The notes beneath the pieces are model-generated. The model had not been told where the DNA came from and did not search any database. It saw only the letters and a list, made by a program, of their open reading frames with translations. From positions 1-64,000 of the forward strand of contig CAKQOG010000009.1 in NCBI GenBank assembly GCA_934255485.1: DNA of 64,000 nt. The letters are read 5' to 3'. This document shows, piece by piece, positions 17,984 to 26,071 of this stretch. How positions within the stretch are numbered: position 1 is the first letter of the stretch; every line of letters starts with the position of its first letter. The position numbers and the translations under genes were made by a program. The stretch comes from an uncultured Prevotellamassilia sp. GTDB lineage: Bacteria > Bacteroidota > Bacteroidia > Bacteroidales > Bacteroidaceae.

Positions 17984-19099
17984 TTATTTACCCTCAGCCA
18001 GTTTTATCACCTCGTCTGCTATGTCTGACGCTGCATTTGGACGCGCCAGAAGCAAGATGTTGCTACTCAATGTCTCGAGTTTATCGTGGTCGAGCACAGT
18101 GTTGATAGCCAGGGGCATAAGTGTGCGACGTGCATCGGCATCAGCCACATACAGAGCGGCATTTTTCTGTACCAATGCCATTGCATTTTTGGTTTGGTGG
18201 TCTTCTGCCACATTGGGCGAAGGCACAAGCACAACGGGCTTACCAAGCAAGCAGAACTCCGAAATACTGCCAGCTCCAGCACGCGAAATCACGAGGTCAA
18301 CTGCGGCATAAGCTTGTTTCATATCGCTGATAAAGTCCATCACTTTGAGGTTTTCAGGACATCCGCGACGTTCGAGTTCGGCCTTGATTTCGGCACTATA
18401 GTACTTACCCGTTTGCCAAATAAACTGTATGCGGCTTTGTTGTTTGAGCAAGGGTAGATTGCCCAAAATGCTTTCATTGAGAGTGCGAGCACCAAGCGAT
18501 CCGCCTATAATCAAGATGGTTTGCTTGCCTGGCACAAGGCCGAAGCTACGCACTGCATCAACCTTCGACACTTTTTTGTCGAGCAAGTTCTGACGTACAG
18601 GATTGCCCGTAAAGAGTATTTTATCGGCGGGAAAGAAGCGGCTCATACCGTCGTAAGCCACACAAATCTTGCGTGCTTTCTTGGCGAGCAACTTGTTTGT
18701 TACCCCGGCATAAGAGTTTTGCTCTTGTAGCAGGGTGGGAATGCCCATACTCTCTGCCACATTGAGCGTGGGACCACTGGCATATCCGCCTACCCCCACA
18801 GCCACTTGTGGACGAAAGTCGCGCACGATTTTGCGAGCCAATGCGCGGCTTTTCATTATTTTAAAGAGAACGGGAATGTTTTTCAGCAAGCTCTTACGAT
18901 TAAAGCCCGCAATGGGCAATCCTTTGATTGGATAGCCCGCTGCCGGCACTCGTTGCATCTCCATTCTGCCCTCAGCACCAACAAAAAGTATCTGTGCATC
19001 AGGTCGTTTTATACGTATTTCGTTAGCTATCGATACGGCTGGAAAGATGTGTCCTCCCGTACCGCCACCGCTAATTATAACTCTGAGTTCGTCGTTCAT
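17984..19099 (-). CDS. murG: UDP-GlcNAc transferase MurG
   Basis: Adds GlcNAc to lipid I to give lipid II on the inner face of the membrane. It has 371 residues. The N-terminal glycine motif is ISGGGTGGHIFPA (residues 9-21) and the UDP-GlcNAc binding region is SRAGAGSISEFCLLGKPVVLVPSP near 255-280. It is the first gene of this division block in the window. ftsW, murD and mraY, which usually precede it, are absent: a terminator and the LOG-family gene lie upstream instead. Confidence 0.96.
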   Translation of the reverse strand: MNDELRVIISGGGTGGHIFPAVSIANEIRIKRPDAQILFVGAEGRMEMQRVPAAGYPIKGLPIAGFNRKSLLKNIPVLFKIMKSRALARKIVRDFRPQVAVGVGGYASGPTLNVAESMGIPTLLQEQNSYAGVTNKLLAKKARKICVAYDGMSRFFPADKILFTGNPVRQNLLDKKVSKVDAVRSFGLVPGKQTILIIGGSLGARTLNESILGNLPLLKQQSRIQFIWQTGKYYSAEIKAELERRGCPENLKVMDFISDMKQAYAAVDLVISRAGAGSISEFCLLGKPVVLVPSPNVAEDHQTKNAMALVQKNAALYVADADARRTLMPLAINTVLDHDKLETLSSNILLLARPNAASDIADEVIKLAEGK

Positions 19100-19125
19100 A
19101 GATTTGACACTATATAGTACATTTG

Positions 19126-19133
19126 CAAAATTA
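19126..19133 (-). promoter_or_regulatory. Candidate murG -7 box TAATTTTG
   Basis: TAATTTTG on the minus strand, 26 bases before the murG ATG, matches TAnnTTTG. No TTTG at the proper -33 spacing is seen. It would allow murG to be transcribed separately from the LOG gene, which is followed by a terminator. Confidence 0.45.
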
Positions 19134-19177
19134 GCAAATATTTTTCGTCTTGTTACTAATTGTGTTCATGTTTTTTA

Positions 19178-19216
19178 GAAAAAAACAACCTCTTGCATCA
19201 TTGCTTGCAAGAGGTT
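19178..19216 (-). terminator. Terminator after the LOG-family gene
   Basis: AACCTCTTGCA (19187-19197) pairs with TGCAAGAGGTT (19206-19216); on the minus strand a T-run (the A-run at 19179-19185) follows. It begins 5 bases after the LOG stop codon. Confidence 0.85.
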
Positions 19217-19221
19217 ATTTG

Positions 19222-19761
19222 TTAGCCTATGATTTCAGAGAGTTCGAGCACGTTATTAGCCACATGATAATAGTCGGAGGGATAGCCACTTATAAGCCCT
19301 TGGTCAAAGAGTTGGTTTAAGGCTTTGAGCATCCCATCCCAGCAACCATTTACGTTGTAAAACACCACAGGCTGATGCCTTATGCCAATACACGTGTTGG
19401 CCAAAACGGTAAACACCTCATCGAGTGTACCTATGCCACCAGGTAGCGCCACCAACACATCCGACTCGCGGTTCATCATGGCTTTGCGGTCGGTAAGGTC
19501 GGCGCAGCGAAAGGTTACGTCGATGCAGTCGCTTACGAGCGAACGCTGTACAAGCACATCGGGCACCATGCCATAAATGCGCCCGCCGTTTTGCTTAACG
19601 CTTTGTGCCAGCATCTCCATAAGTCCCTTGCGTGCTCCTCCATAGACGAGTGTATAGCCCTTTTTGCCTATATACTCGCCCACTTGTAGGGCTGCATCTT
19701 GGTAAACTTGTGGCAGATTATCTTTCGAAGACAAGAATACACCAATCTTTTTCATCTTCAA
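19222..19761 (-). CDS. LOG-family Rossmann-fold protein
   Basis: A 179-residue protein with LOG hallmarks: VYGGARKGLM near residue 40 and PGGIGTLDE near 105. LOG enzymes are cytokinin-nucleotide phosphoribohydrolases; in bacteria of this kind they cleave nucleoside 5'-monophosphates or have unknown roles. The start MKMKKIG offers two ATG codons two residues apart. RidA lies 15 bases upstream and the pair is probably one transcript. Confidence 0.9.
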   Translation of the reverse strand: MKMKKIGVFLSSKDNLPQVYQDAALQVGEYIGKKGYTLVYGGARKGLMEMLAQSVKQNGGRIYGMVPDVLVQRSLVSDCIDVTFRCADLTDRKAMMNRESDVLVALPGGIGTLDEVFTVLANTCIGIRHQPVVFYNVNGCWDGMLKALNQLFDQGLISGYPSDYYHVANNVLELSEIIG

Positions 19762-19776
19762 CGTTTTGCCTTATGC

Positions 19777-20154
19777 TTATTTCACTGCTATGCACTCTAT
19801 TTCAATGCGAGAGTTCTTAGGCAAGGTTTTCACTGCCACAGCCGAACGTGCAGGAAATGGTGCTTCAAAGAAGGTGGCATACACCTCGTTCATCTCGGCA
19901 AAGTCGTTTATATCTGCCAAGAATACACTGGTTTTCACAATGTTGTTCATTGTCATACCTGTTTGTTCAAGTATATGCTTGATGTTGGTAAGCGACTGTG
20001 CTGTAAGTTCCTTAATGCCTCCTTCGGCATACTGACCAGTGGCTGGATCGATGGGCAGTTGGCCTGATACGTATACTGTGCCGTTTACTTCGATGGCCTG
20101 GCTATAGGGACCAATGGCTGCAGGAGCCTGTGTTGTTGCAAGAGCTTTTTTCAT
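19777..20154 (-). CDS. ridA: RidA family enamine/imine deaminase
   Basis: A 125-residue RidA (YjgF/YER057c/UK114) protein, which hydrolyses reactive 2-aminoacrylate formed by PLP enzymes such as threonine dehydratase. Typical motifs are IGPYSQAIEV, VSGQLPIDPATG and, near the C-terminus, RSAVAVKTLPKNSRIEIECIA with the conserved Arg. Cytosolic trimer in the family. It probably forms a two-gene operon with the LOG protein. Confidence 0.94.
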   Translation of the reverse strand: MKKALATTQAPAAIGPYSQAIEVNGTVYVSGQLPIDPATGQYAEGGIKELTAQSLTNIKHILEQTGMTMNNIVKTSVFLADINDFAEMNEVYATFFEAPFPARSAVAVKTLPKNSRIEIECIAVK

Positions 20155-20237
20155 AATGATGTTGTATTTTATGTTGATTTATATATTTTTAAAACATTTA
20201 TTCTGTGTATGTGCATCGCACGCTGCTTCAAGCCCGA

Positions 20238-20873
20238 TTAGGGGTGCAAAATAAGCAGTATGGCCAGCCAATGACTCACCGAACCAAGTAGTACAAAAAT
20301 GTGCCAAATTCCATGATAATAAGGGTGTTCATCGTGAGCAAAGAAGTAGGTACCCGAGGTGTAGAACACCCCTTCGGCCAACAAGCTAAGCAATGCCCCA
20401 TGCGATATATTTTGGCACACGGGTTGGGCTATAAACACAAATGTCCACCCCATCACCAAATAGATAAGTAGCGACAACCGAGGCCAACGCCCCATGGCTG
20501 TGATTTTATAAATCATTCCGCCTATTGCCACACCCCATAGCACACCAAACACCGTCCAGCCCAATGCTCCGCCTACCACACCGATGCAGATGGGAGTGTA
20601 CGAGGCTGCTATCATCACATAGATGCTAATGTGGTCGAGCACACGTAAAGCGCGCTTGGTTCGGCCTGGCATCCACCAATGATAGAGCGTGCTTGCGGCA
20701 TACATCAAGAGCATTCCGCAAGTAAAAAAGGTAACACCAAAGGCATTTTTCCAATTGCTTTCGTAACCCAACTTTAGGATTATCCATGCTGCTGCAAGCG
20801 TAAAAAGCACGCCCGCAAGGTGGGTAATGGTGTTAAACCGTTCCTCGATGGTTCGTTTTTTTAGTACATTCAT
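20238..20873 (-). CDS. Hemolysin III / PAQR family membrane protein
   Basis: A 211-residue membrane protein with about seven helices and the family's metal-binding pattern: STLYH, LDHISIY, and HPYYHGIWHIFVLLGS...HW near the C-terminus. The name hemolysin III comes from Bacillus cereus; function in most bacteria is unknown. The ATG at 20873 (MNVLKKRTIEERFN) is preferred: the upstream extension is rich in unrelated hydrophobic residues and contains a TACATTTG -7 box at 20885-20878. That box is only 4 bases from the ATG, so the transcript could be leaderless. Confidence 0.88.
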   Translation of the reverse strand: MNVLKKRTIEERFNTITHLAGVLFTLAAAWIILKLGYESNWKNAFGVTFFTCGMLLMYAASTLYHWWMPGRTKRALRVLDHISIYVMIAASYTPICIGVVGGALGWTVFGVLWGVAIGGMIYKITAMGRWPRLSLLIYLVMGWTFVFIAQPVCQNISHGALLSLLAEGVFYTSGTYFFAHDEHPYYHGIWHIFVLLGSVSHWLAILLILHP

Positions 20874-21114
20874 TATGCAAATGTACAAATTAAGCGCAAA
20901 TTCATTCTTTAAAAGAAAGAAAAAGCCACTCACCATTGTTTCAATGACTTGCGATAGGCCCAAACAAAGTACTCTTTTGGGGCTCTAAATGGTAACAAAT
21001 ATTGACATTTTGGATGTGGTAAAATAGAAACGAAATGTTAAATTATTTAATACTTATTACAACATTTTGTATCTTTTGAAGCCTTTAAGTACACGCTTTC
21101 GTACGCTTTTTCCC

Positions 21115-21199
21115 CAACATACGTGTTCTTATCATATAAGGATACGCATGCTTAAGGCATAAGAATGCGCATCCTTAGGTCACAAGAATACGTATCCTT
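21115..21199. repeat. Four-unit palindrome array, 23-bp period
   Basis: Sixteen-base units of the type AAGAATACGTATCCTT occur at 21115-21130 (degenerate), 21138-21153, 21161-21176 and 21184-21199. The starts are exactly 23 bases apart, with variable 7-base spacers (ATCATAT, AAGGCAT, AGGTCAC). The same unit, period and spacer AGGTCAt recur at 63296-63403. No gene is in this gap. Confidence 0.88.
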
Positions 21200-21429
21200 G
21201 TACGCTTACAACGCGTTTATAAGCTTTTTATTCAAAATTTGCACTTCTCAGAGTAAACGTAATACACTGATATTCAACACCTTATGCAATAGTACTCATT
21301 TTTCGCTTAAAATGAGCCAAGGACGTGTTTGGTGAAATCCGAACGAGTTTTGAGCAACTTGAATATCCAAAATTCAATTTTACCACCACTCGGGCAAGAT
21401 AGAAAGCAAGCTAAGCCGTTTTTTTTTTT
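21200..21429. other. Gene-free stretch before sufC
   Basis: With 20874-21114 this completes a 632-base gene-free interval. Apart from the palindrome array and a small 8-bp hairpin (CTCATTTT at 21295-21302 with AAAATGAG at 21309-21316) I see no gene or RNA. sufB, expected here in most Bacteroidetes, is not present even as a remnant that I can recognise. Confidence 0.6.
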
Positions 21430-21437
21430 TACCTTTG
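21430..21437 (+). promoter_or_regulatory. sufC -7 box TACCTTTG
   Basis: TACCTTTG follows a run of T and lies 68 bases before the sufC ATG. A small dyad, ACCCTTTAGGGTA, follows at about 21459. No -33 TTTG at the right distance is visible. Confidence 0.55.
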
Positions 21438-21505
21438 TTCTTTCATTCAATAGCACTTACCCTTTAGGGTAAACACAACTCATATTTTCAGACAACACAC
21501 ATACT

Positions 21506-22258
21506 ATGCTTGAAATAAAAAATCTTCATGCCTCTGTCGAAGGCAAAGAAATTTTGAGAGGCGTAAACCTCACTATTCGCGACGGCGAAGTTCATGTACT
21601 TATGGGCCCAAATGGTTCAGGCAAGAGCACCCTTAGCAACGTACTTGTGGGCAACCCCAAATACGAAGTTACCGAGGGTAGTATCACCTTTAACGGCAAA
21701 GACCTCTTGAGCCTCCCCCCCGAAGATCGTGCACACGAGGGTATTTTTATGTCGTTCCAAGCCCCTACCGAAATTCCTGGTGTATCGATGACAAACTTTA
21801 TGAGAGCGGCTCTCAATGCCAAGCGCAAATACTTTGGTCAAGAGCCTATCGGTGCCGGCGAATTTTTGAAATTGCTTAAAGAAAAACGCAAACTCGTGGG
21901 ACTTGATGCTCACTTTATGAGCCGCGGCGTAAACGAAGGTTTCTCTGGAGGCGAGCGCAAGCGCAACGAGATATTCCAAATGGCTGTGCTCGAACCTAAG
22001 TTTTCTATTCTCGATGAAACCGACTCCGGACTCGATGTTGATGCCTTACGCATTGTGGCAGAGGGTTTTAATATGCTCAAAACAAAGGAGACAAGTGCAA
22101 TGGTTATCACACACTACCAACGCATGCTCGACTACTTGAAGCCCGACTTTGTACACGTGTTGGTAAAGGGCCGCATCGTGAAAGAGGGCACCGCACAATT
22201 GGGTTACGACATTGAGGAAAGAGGTTTTGACTGGATTGTTAATAGCATTGAGGAGTAG
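21506..22258 (+). CDS. sufC: Fe-S assembly ATPase SufC
   Basis: ABC-type ATPase that powers the SufBCD scaffold for Fe-S cluster assembly in the cytosol. It has 250 residues: Walker A GPNGSGKST near residue 36, signature FSGGERKRNE near 150, and Walker B FSILDETDSGLD near 170, where SufC family members carry this DETDSGLD form. It is first in sufC-sufD-sufS, 5 bases before sufD. The usual first gene, sufB, is missing from this operon. Confidence 0.96.
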   Translation: MLEIKNLHASVEGKEILRGVNLTIRDGEVHVLMGPNGSGKSTLSNVLVGNPKYEVTEGSITFNGKDLLSLPPEDRAHEGIFMSFQAPTEIPGVSMTNFMRAALNAKRKYFGQEPIGAGEFLKLLKEKRKLVGLDAHFMSRGVNEGFSGGERKRNEIFQMAVLEPKFSILDETDSGLDVDALRIVAEGFNMLKTKETSAMVITHYQRMLDYLKPDFVHVLVKGRIVKEGTAQLGYDIEERGFDWIVNSIEE

Positions 22259-22263
22259 CAGCC

Positions 22264-23634
22264 ATGAACAGCGAAAAACAATATATTGAACTTTATCGCC
22301 AACACCGCGACTTGGTTACTAACCATAGTTGCGAGGTGATGAATGCCTGCCGCGAATCGGCTGCCACCTTGCTCAGCGAGCAAGGGCTACCTACACACAA
22401 AACCGAGCGCTACAAATACACCAACGCTGACGAGGCATTTGCTCCTAACTATGGGGTGAACATTCAGCGCATTGTGCCTAAGGTTAATGCTTACGACACG
22501 TTTAAGTGTAATGTACCCAATCTGAGCACCTCGTTATTCTTTGTGGTGAACGACACCGTGATGCCTGCACCTCAAAGCTCGTATGCCCTCTTGCCTGAGG
22601 GCGTAATGGTTTGCTCGTTTGCCGAAATAGTGAAACAACGTGCCGACTTGCTCAAAAAATACTACAACCAGGCAGCAACCAACGACCGCGACTTTCGCTC
22701 TGGTCACGATGGTGTAACCTTGCTCAACACGATGTTGGCTCAAGACGGATTGTTTATTTACATACCTAAACATGCCGAACTAAAAGCACCTATACAGGTG
22801 GTAAACGTGGCTTCGGCCAATATTAACATGTTGAGTATTCGCCGTGTGATAGTGGTTGCCGACGAGGGGGCAAAAGGCGCCGTCCTATTTTGCGACCACA
22901 CCGAAGGCGAACACCAACATCTCACCACACAGGTAATTGAAGCATACGCCGAAAAGGGCGCAAACCTAAGCATCTATAGCATAGAGGAAACCAACGAGCA
23001 TACTACTCGCTTCTCAACCCTATACGTTGAACAACAGGCAGACAGCCGCTTGAGCTACGACGTTGTTACACTAACATGTGGCACAAGTCGCAACCGTTTG
23101 GACGTGCGCTTACGAGGCGAGAACGCAGTGACCGAACTTTATGGCGCTGTGATTGCCGACAAAGAACAACACGTAGACAACAACATCATTGTTGAACACC
23201 TTTCGCCCAATTGTACCAGCGATATGCTCTACAAATATGTGCTCAACGACAATAGTGTTGGCGCATTTGCGGGCAAAGTATACGTGGCTGAAGGGGCACA
23301 AAAAACTGCGTCACAACAAACCAATGCCAACATCTGCGTGGCTCCAACTGCCCATGCTTATAGCCAACCAATGCTTGAGATTTATGCCGACGACGTGAAG
23401 TGTAACCACGGCTCGTCTATCGGCAAACTCGATGAGAACGCACTCTTCTACATGCGTCAGCGCGGCATTCCCGAGGCTGAAGCACGCTTGTTGTTGCAAC
23501 ATGCCTTTATTAACGACGTGCTGCGCCACGTAGACATTGAACACCTACAAACTCGCTTATCAAACCTTGTTGAAATGCGTTTCAGAGGCGAACTCGGGCA
23601 ACAATGCCGAGGCTGCAAAGGGTGCGCCAAGTAG
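22264..23634 (+). CDS. sufD: Fe-S assembly protein SufD
   Basis: SufD pairs with SufB in the scaffold complex and assists iron entry. It has 456 residues: an N-terminal helical region (HKTERYKYTNADEAF matches the family's ERWKYT-type motif), a right-handed beta-helix core, and the conserved C-terminal block CNHGSSIGKLDENALFYMRQRGI with the conserved His near residue 383. I considered SufB: the length is close, but the N-terminal motif and the lack of SufB-type cysteine sequences favour SufD. The protein ends in a Cys-rich tail (CRGCKGCAK), which is unusual and might bind metal. Confidence 0.9.
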   Translation: MNSEKQYIELYRQHRDLVTNHSCEVMNACRESAATLLSEQGLPTHKTERYKYTNADEAFAPNYGVNIQRIVPKVNAYDTFKCNVPNLSTSLFFVVNDTVMPAPQSSYALLPEGVMVCSFAEIVKQRADLLKKYYNQAATNDRDFRSGHDGVTLLNTMLAQDGLFIYIPKHAELKAPIQVVNVASANINMLSIRRVIVVADEGAKGAVLFCDHTEGEHQHLTTQVIEAYAEKGANLSIYSIEETNEHTTRFSTLYVEQQADSRLSYDVVTLTCGTSRNRLDVRLRGENAVTELYGAVIADKEQHVDNNIIVEHLSPNCTSDMLYKYVLNDNSVGAFAGKVYVAEGAQKTASQQTNANICVAPTAHAYSQPMLEIYADDVKCNHGSSIGKLDENALFYMRQRGIPEAEARLLLQHAFINDVLRHVDIEHLQTRLSNLVEMRFRGELGQQCRGCKGCAK

Positions 23635-23703
23635 CTTTTTAGGCTTTCGTGGTGCAGATTAGTTCTGCATCATGTGGTTTTATCTTTAATACGCTTTTTT
23701 ATC

Positions 23704-24918
23704 ATGTACGACATTCAACTTGTACGTAATGACTTTCCGATACTAAGCCGCGAGGTGTACAAGCGCCCACTTGTTTACCTTGACAACGCTGCCACCACAC
23801 AGAAACCACGTTGCGTGGTAGAGGCTATTACCAACGAATACTACTCTGTAAACGCCAACGTTCACCGCGGTGTTCACTACCTATCGCAACAGGCCACCGA
23901 CCTTCACGAGGCTGCACGCGAGCGCGTAAGGCAGTTTATCAATGCTCGCTCAACCAACGAAATTGTGTTTACTCGTGGCACTACTGAGAGCCTCAATCTT
24001 GTGGCATCGTCGTATGGCGAAGCCTTTTTAAAAGAGGGCGACGAGGTAATTGTTTCGGTTATGGAACACCATAGCGATATTGTGCCCTGGCAACTCTTGC
24101 GCGACCGCAAAGGCATCGTTATCAAGGTTATACCCATGAGCGACGAGGGCGAACTCAACCTTGATGCATACGAACAACTATTTTCTGCTCGCACCAAATT
24201 GGTGTGTGTGGCAGAGGTAAGCAATGTGCTTGGCACCATTAACCCCGTGAAACGCATGGCAGAGATAGCCCATGCCCATGGTGCACACATTTTGGTAGAC
24301 GGGGCACAGAGTGTGCCTCACTTTAGTGTGGATGTGCAAGACCTCGACTGCGATTTTCTTGTATTTAGCGGACACAAAGTATATGGCCCAACGGGTATAG
24401 GTGTGCTATATGGCAAGGAAACATTACTCGACCAAATGCCCCCTTATCAAGGCGGTGGCGAAATGATAGCACGCGTTACGTTTGAACACACCACGTATGA
24501 GCGCCTACCCTTTAAGTTTGAGGCTGGCACACCCGACTACGTGGGTAGCCATGCGCTGGCTGTGGCACTCGACTACGTGAGCAACTTGGGCATGGACAAC
24601 ATTGCTGCGCATGAGCACGAACTTACGCAGTATGCCATGCAACAAATGATGCTCATACCTAACATGCACATCTACGGCACAGCTAAACAAAAAGACGCCG
24701 TGGTAGCCTTTAATGTGGGCAACATCCACCCACTCGACCTTGGTACACTGCTCGACCGCTTAGGCATTGCCATACGCACCGGACACCATTGTGCACAACC
24801 ACTTATGCAACGTTGTGGTGTTGAAGGTATGGCGCGTGCATCGTTTGCCCTCTACAACACTAAAGAGGAGATTGATGCACTTGTTAAAGGCATTGACCGC
24901 GTAAGAAAAATGTTTTAA
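23704..24918 (+). CDS. sufS: Cysteine desulfurase SufS
   Basis: PLP enzyme that takes sulfur from cysteine for Fe-S assembly. From the ATG at 23704 it has 404 residues. AATTQKP, HRGVHYLS and TTESLNLVA match class V aminotransferases; the PLP lysine is in FSGHKVYGPTG and the catalytic cysteine in TGHHCAQP. The reading frame opens 10 codons upstream, but MYDIQLVRNDFPIL matches normal starts. The 69-base gap from sufD carries a small hairpin (GTGGTGCAGA/TCTGCATCAT). It ends the operon. Confidence 0.96.
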   Translation: MYDIQLVRNDFPILSREVYKRPLVYLDNAATTQKPRCVVEAITNEYYSVNANVHRGVHYLSQQATDLHEAARERVRQFINARSTNEIVFTRGTTESLNLVASSYGEAFLKEGDEVIVSVMEHHSDIVPWQLLRDRKGIVIKVIPMSDEGELNLDAYEQLFSARTKLVCVAEVSNVLGTINPVKRMAEIAHAHGAHILVDGAQSVPHFSVDVQDLDCDFLVFSGHKVYGPTGIGVLYGKETLLDQMPPYQGGGEMIARVTFEHTTYERLPFKFEAGTPDYVGSHALAVALDYVSNLGMDNIAAHEHELTQYAMQQMMLIPNMHIYGTAKQKDAVVAFNVGNIHPLDLGTLLDRLGIAIRTGHHCAQPLMQRCGVEGMARASFALYNTKEEIDALVKGIDRVRKMF

Positions 24919-24946
24919 ACATACCACAACATATACGCTAAAACTC

Positions 24947-24987
24947 AGTAATAAGAATACGTAAAAACGCATTCTTATTACTTTTTA
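24947..24987 (+). terminator. sufCDS terminator made from the AAGAATACG motif
   Basis: A 16-bp stem (24947-24962 with 24967-24982) and a 4-base loop are followed by TTTTT. The stem holds AAGAATACGT and ACGCATTCTT, that is, a split version of the 16-base palindrome found in the 23-bp arrays. Confidence 0.88.
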
Positions 24988-25004
24988 AAAACCATTTTAC
25001 AACT

Positions 25005-25322
25005 ATGATTATCACAACTACACCTTCTATCGAAGGACATCCTATCAAGGAATATATTGGCATTGTTTCGGCCGAAGCAATCATTGGTGCAAATTGCATA
25101 CGCGATATATTTGCAAGCATACGCGACGTTTTTGGCGGACGTTCTGGCTCATACGAAGAGGTTATGCTTGAGGGAAAAGAGAACGCTATCGATGAATTAC
25201 AACAAAGGGCTGAAGCATGGGGAGCTAACGCCATTGTAGGGGTTCACCTAAGCTATGAGGCAGTAGGACAAGGCAATTCAATGTTTATGGTGGTGGCTAC
25301 TGGAACAGCCGTTATTATCTAA
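25005..25322 (+). CDS. YbjQ/UPF0145 family protein
   Basis: A 105-residue protein of the YbjQ (UPF0145) family, sometimes called putative heavy-metal-binding. Family signs are [20 protein letters not shown] at the start, the [11 protein letters not shown] segment, and a repeated [10 protein letters not shown] motif near residue 80. It is predicted to form pentameric rings; the function is not known. It lies 14 bases before rnhB and 18 bases after the suf terminator. Confidence 0.9.
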   Translation: MIITTTPSIEGHPIKEYIGIVSAEAIIGANCIRDIFASIRDVFGGRSGSYEEVMLEGKENAIDELQQRAEAWGANAIVGVHLSYEAVGQGNSMFMVVATGTAVII

Positions 25323-25336
25323 AAACAGACGGAACC

Positions 25337-25948
25337 ATGCTACAATCTGTTTTTAACAATCGAGGACTAATTGAGGCCGGATGCGACGAGGCGGGACGTG
25401 GTTGTTTGGCAGGTAGTGTGTTTGCTGCTGCCGTGATATTTGCTCCCGATTACCATAACGAAGAACTTAACGACTCTAAAAAACTTACGGCAAAACACCG
25501 CTATGCCTTGCGCTCTATCATCGAACGCGATGCTTTGTCTTGGGCTGTGGGTGTGGTTACAGCGCAAGAAATTGACGAGATAAACATACTGAATGCCTCT
25601 ATTCGTGCCATGCATCGTGCATTAGAAAAGTTACAGCTAAAGCCTGAATTCGTCATTGTAGACGGCAACCGCTTTAAGCCTTACAAATGTGTGCCTTACG
25701 AGACTATCGTTAAGGGCGATGGCAAGTACCTCTCAATAGCTGCCGCCTCTATCTTGGCAAAAACCTACCGCGACGACTATATGCTTGAACTGCACAAACA
25801 ATATCCTTACTATGGTTGGGACCACAACGCGGGCTACCCTACCAAGGAGCATCAGCAAGGCATAGCCAAACACGGACTGACACCTTATCACCGCCGTTCG
25901 TTTGCTGGATTGGGCAATAAATACCCTTTGTTTGAAGAACTTGAATAA
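25337..25948 (+). CDS. rnhB: Ribonuclease HII
   Basis: Cuts RNA in RNA-DNA hybrids, including single ribonucleotides in DNA. It has 203 residues with the catalytic CDEAGRG near residue 16, further acidic residues in LNDSKKL and FVIVDGN, and KGDGKYLSIAAASILAKTYRD near 130, all normal. A bidirectional terminator follows. Confidence 0.96.
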   Translation: MLQSVFNNRGLIEAGCDEAGRGCLAGSVFAAAVIFAPDYHNEELNDSKKLTAKHRYALRSIIERDALSWAVGVVTAQEIDEINILNASIRAMHRALEKLQLKPEFVIVDGNRFKPYKCVPYETIVKGDGKYLSIAAASILAKTYRDDYMLELHKQYPYYGWDHNAGYPTKEHQQGIAKHGLTPYHRRSFAGLGNKYPLFEELE

Positions 25949-25962
25949 ACCTAAAAGTACTT

Positions 25963-26015
25963 AAAAAAAGAAATAGCATTCACCTATATTTCAAGCGTGA
26001 ATGCTATTCTTTTTT
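25963..26015. terminator. Bidirectional terminator rnhB / DUF3109
   Basis: AAAAAAAGAAATAGCATTCAC (25963-25983) pairs with 25997-26015, giving a ~19-bp stem with A- and T-runs. A second perfect 11-bp dyad, TATAAGTAGGT (26015-26025) with ACCTACTTATA (26035-26045), directly adjoins it. Confidence 0.88.
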
Positions 26016-26071
26016 ATAAGTAGGTGTTCATAATACCTACTTATACTAAAATAGCCTTGAATGTTTTAACA

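Noticed and set aside
20874..20963. Extended N-terminus of the hemolysin III protein
   Set aside because: Family members begin near MNVLKKRT; a promoter box is in the extension.
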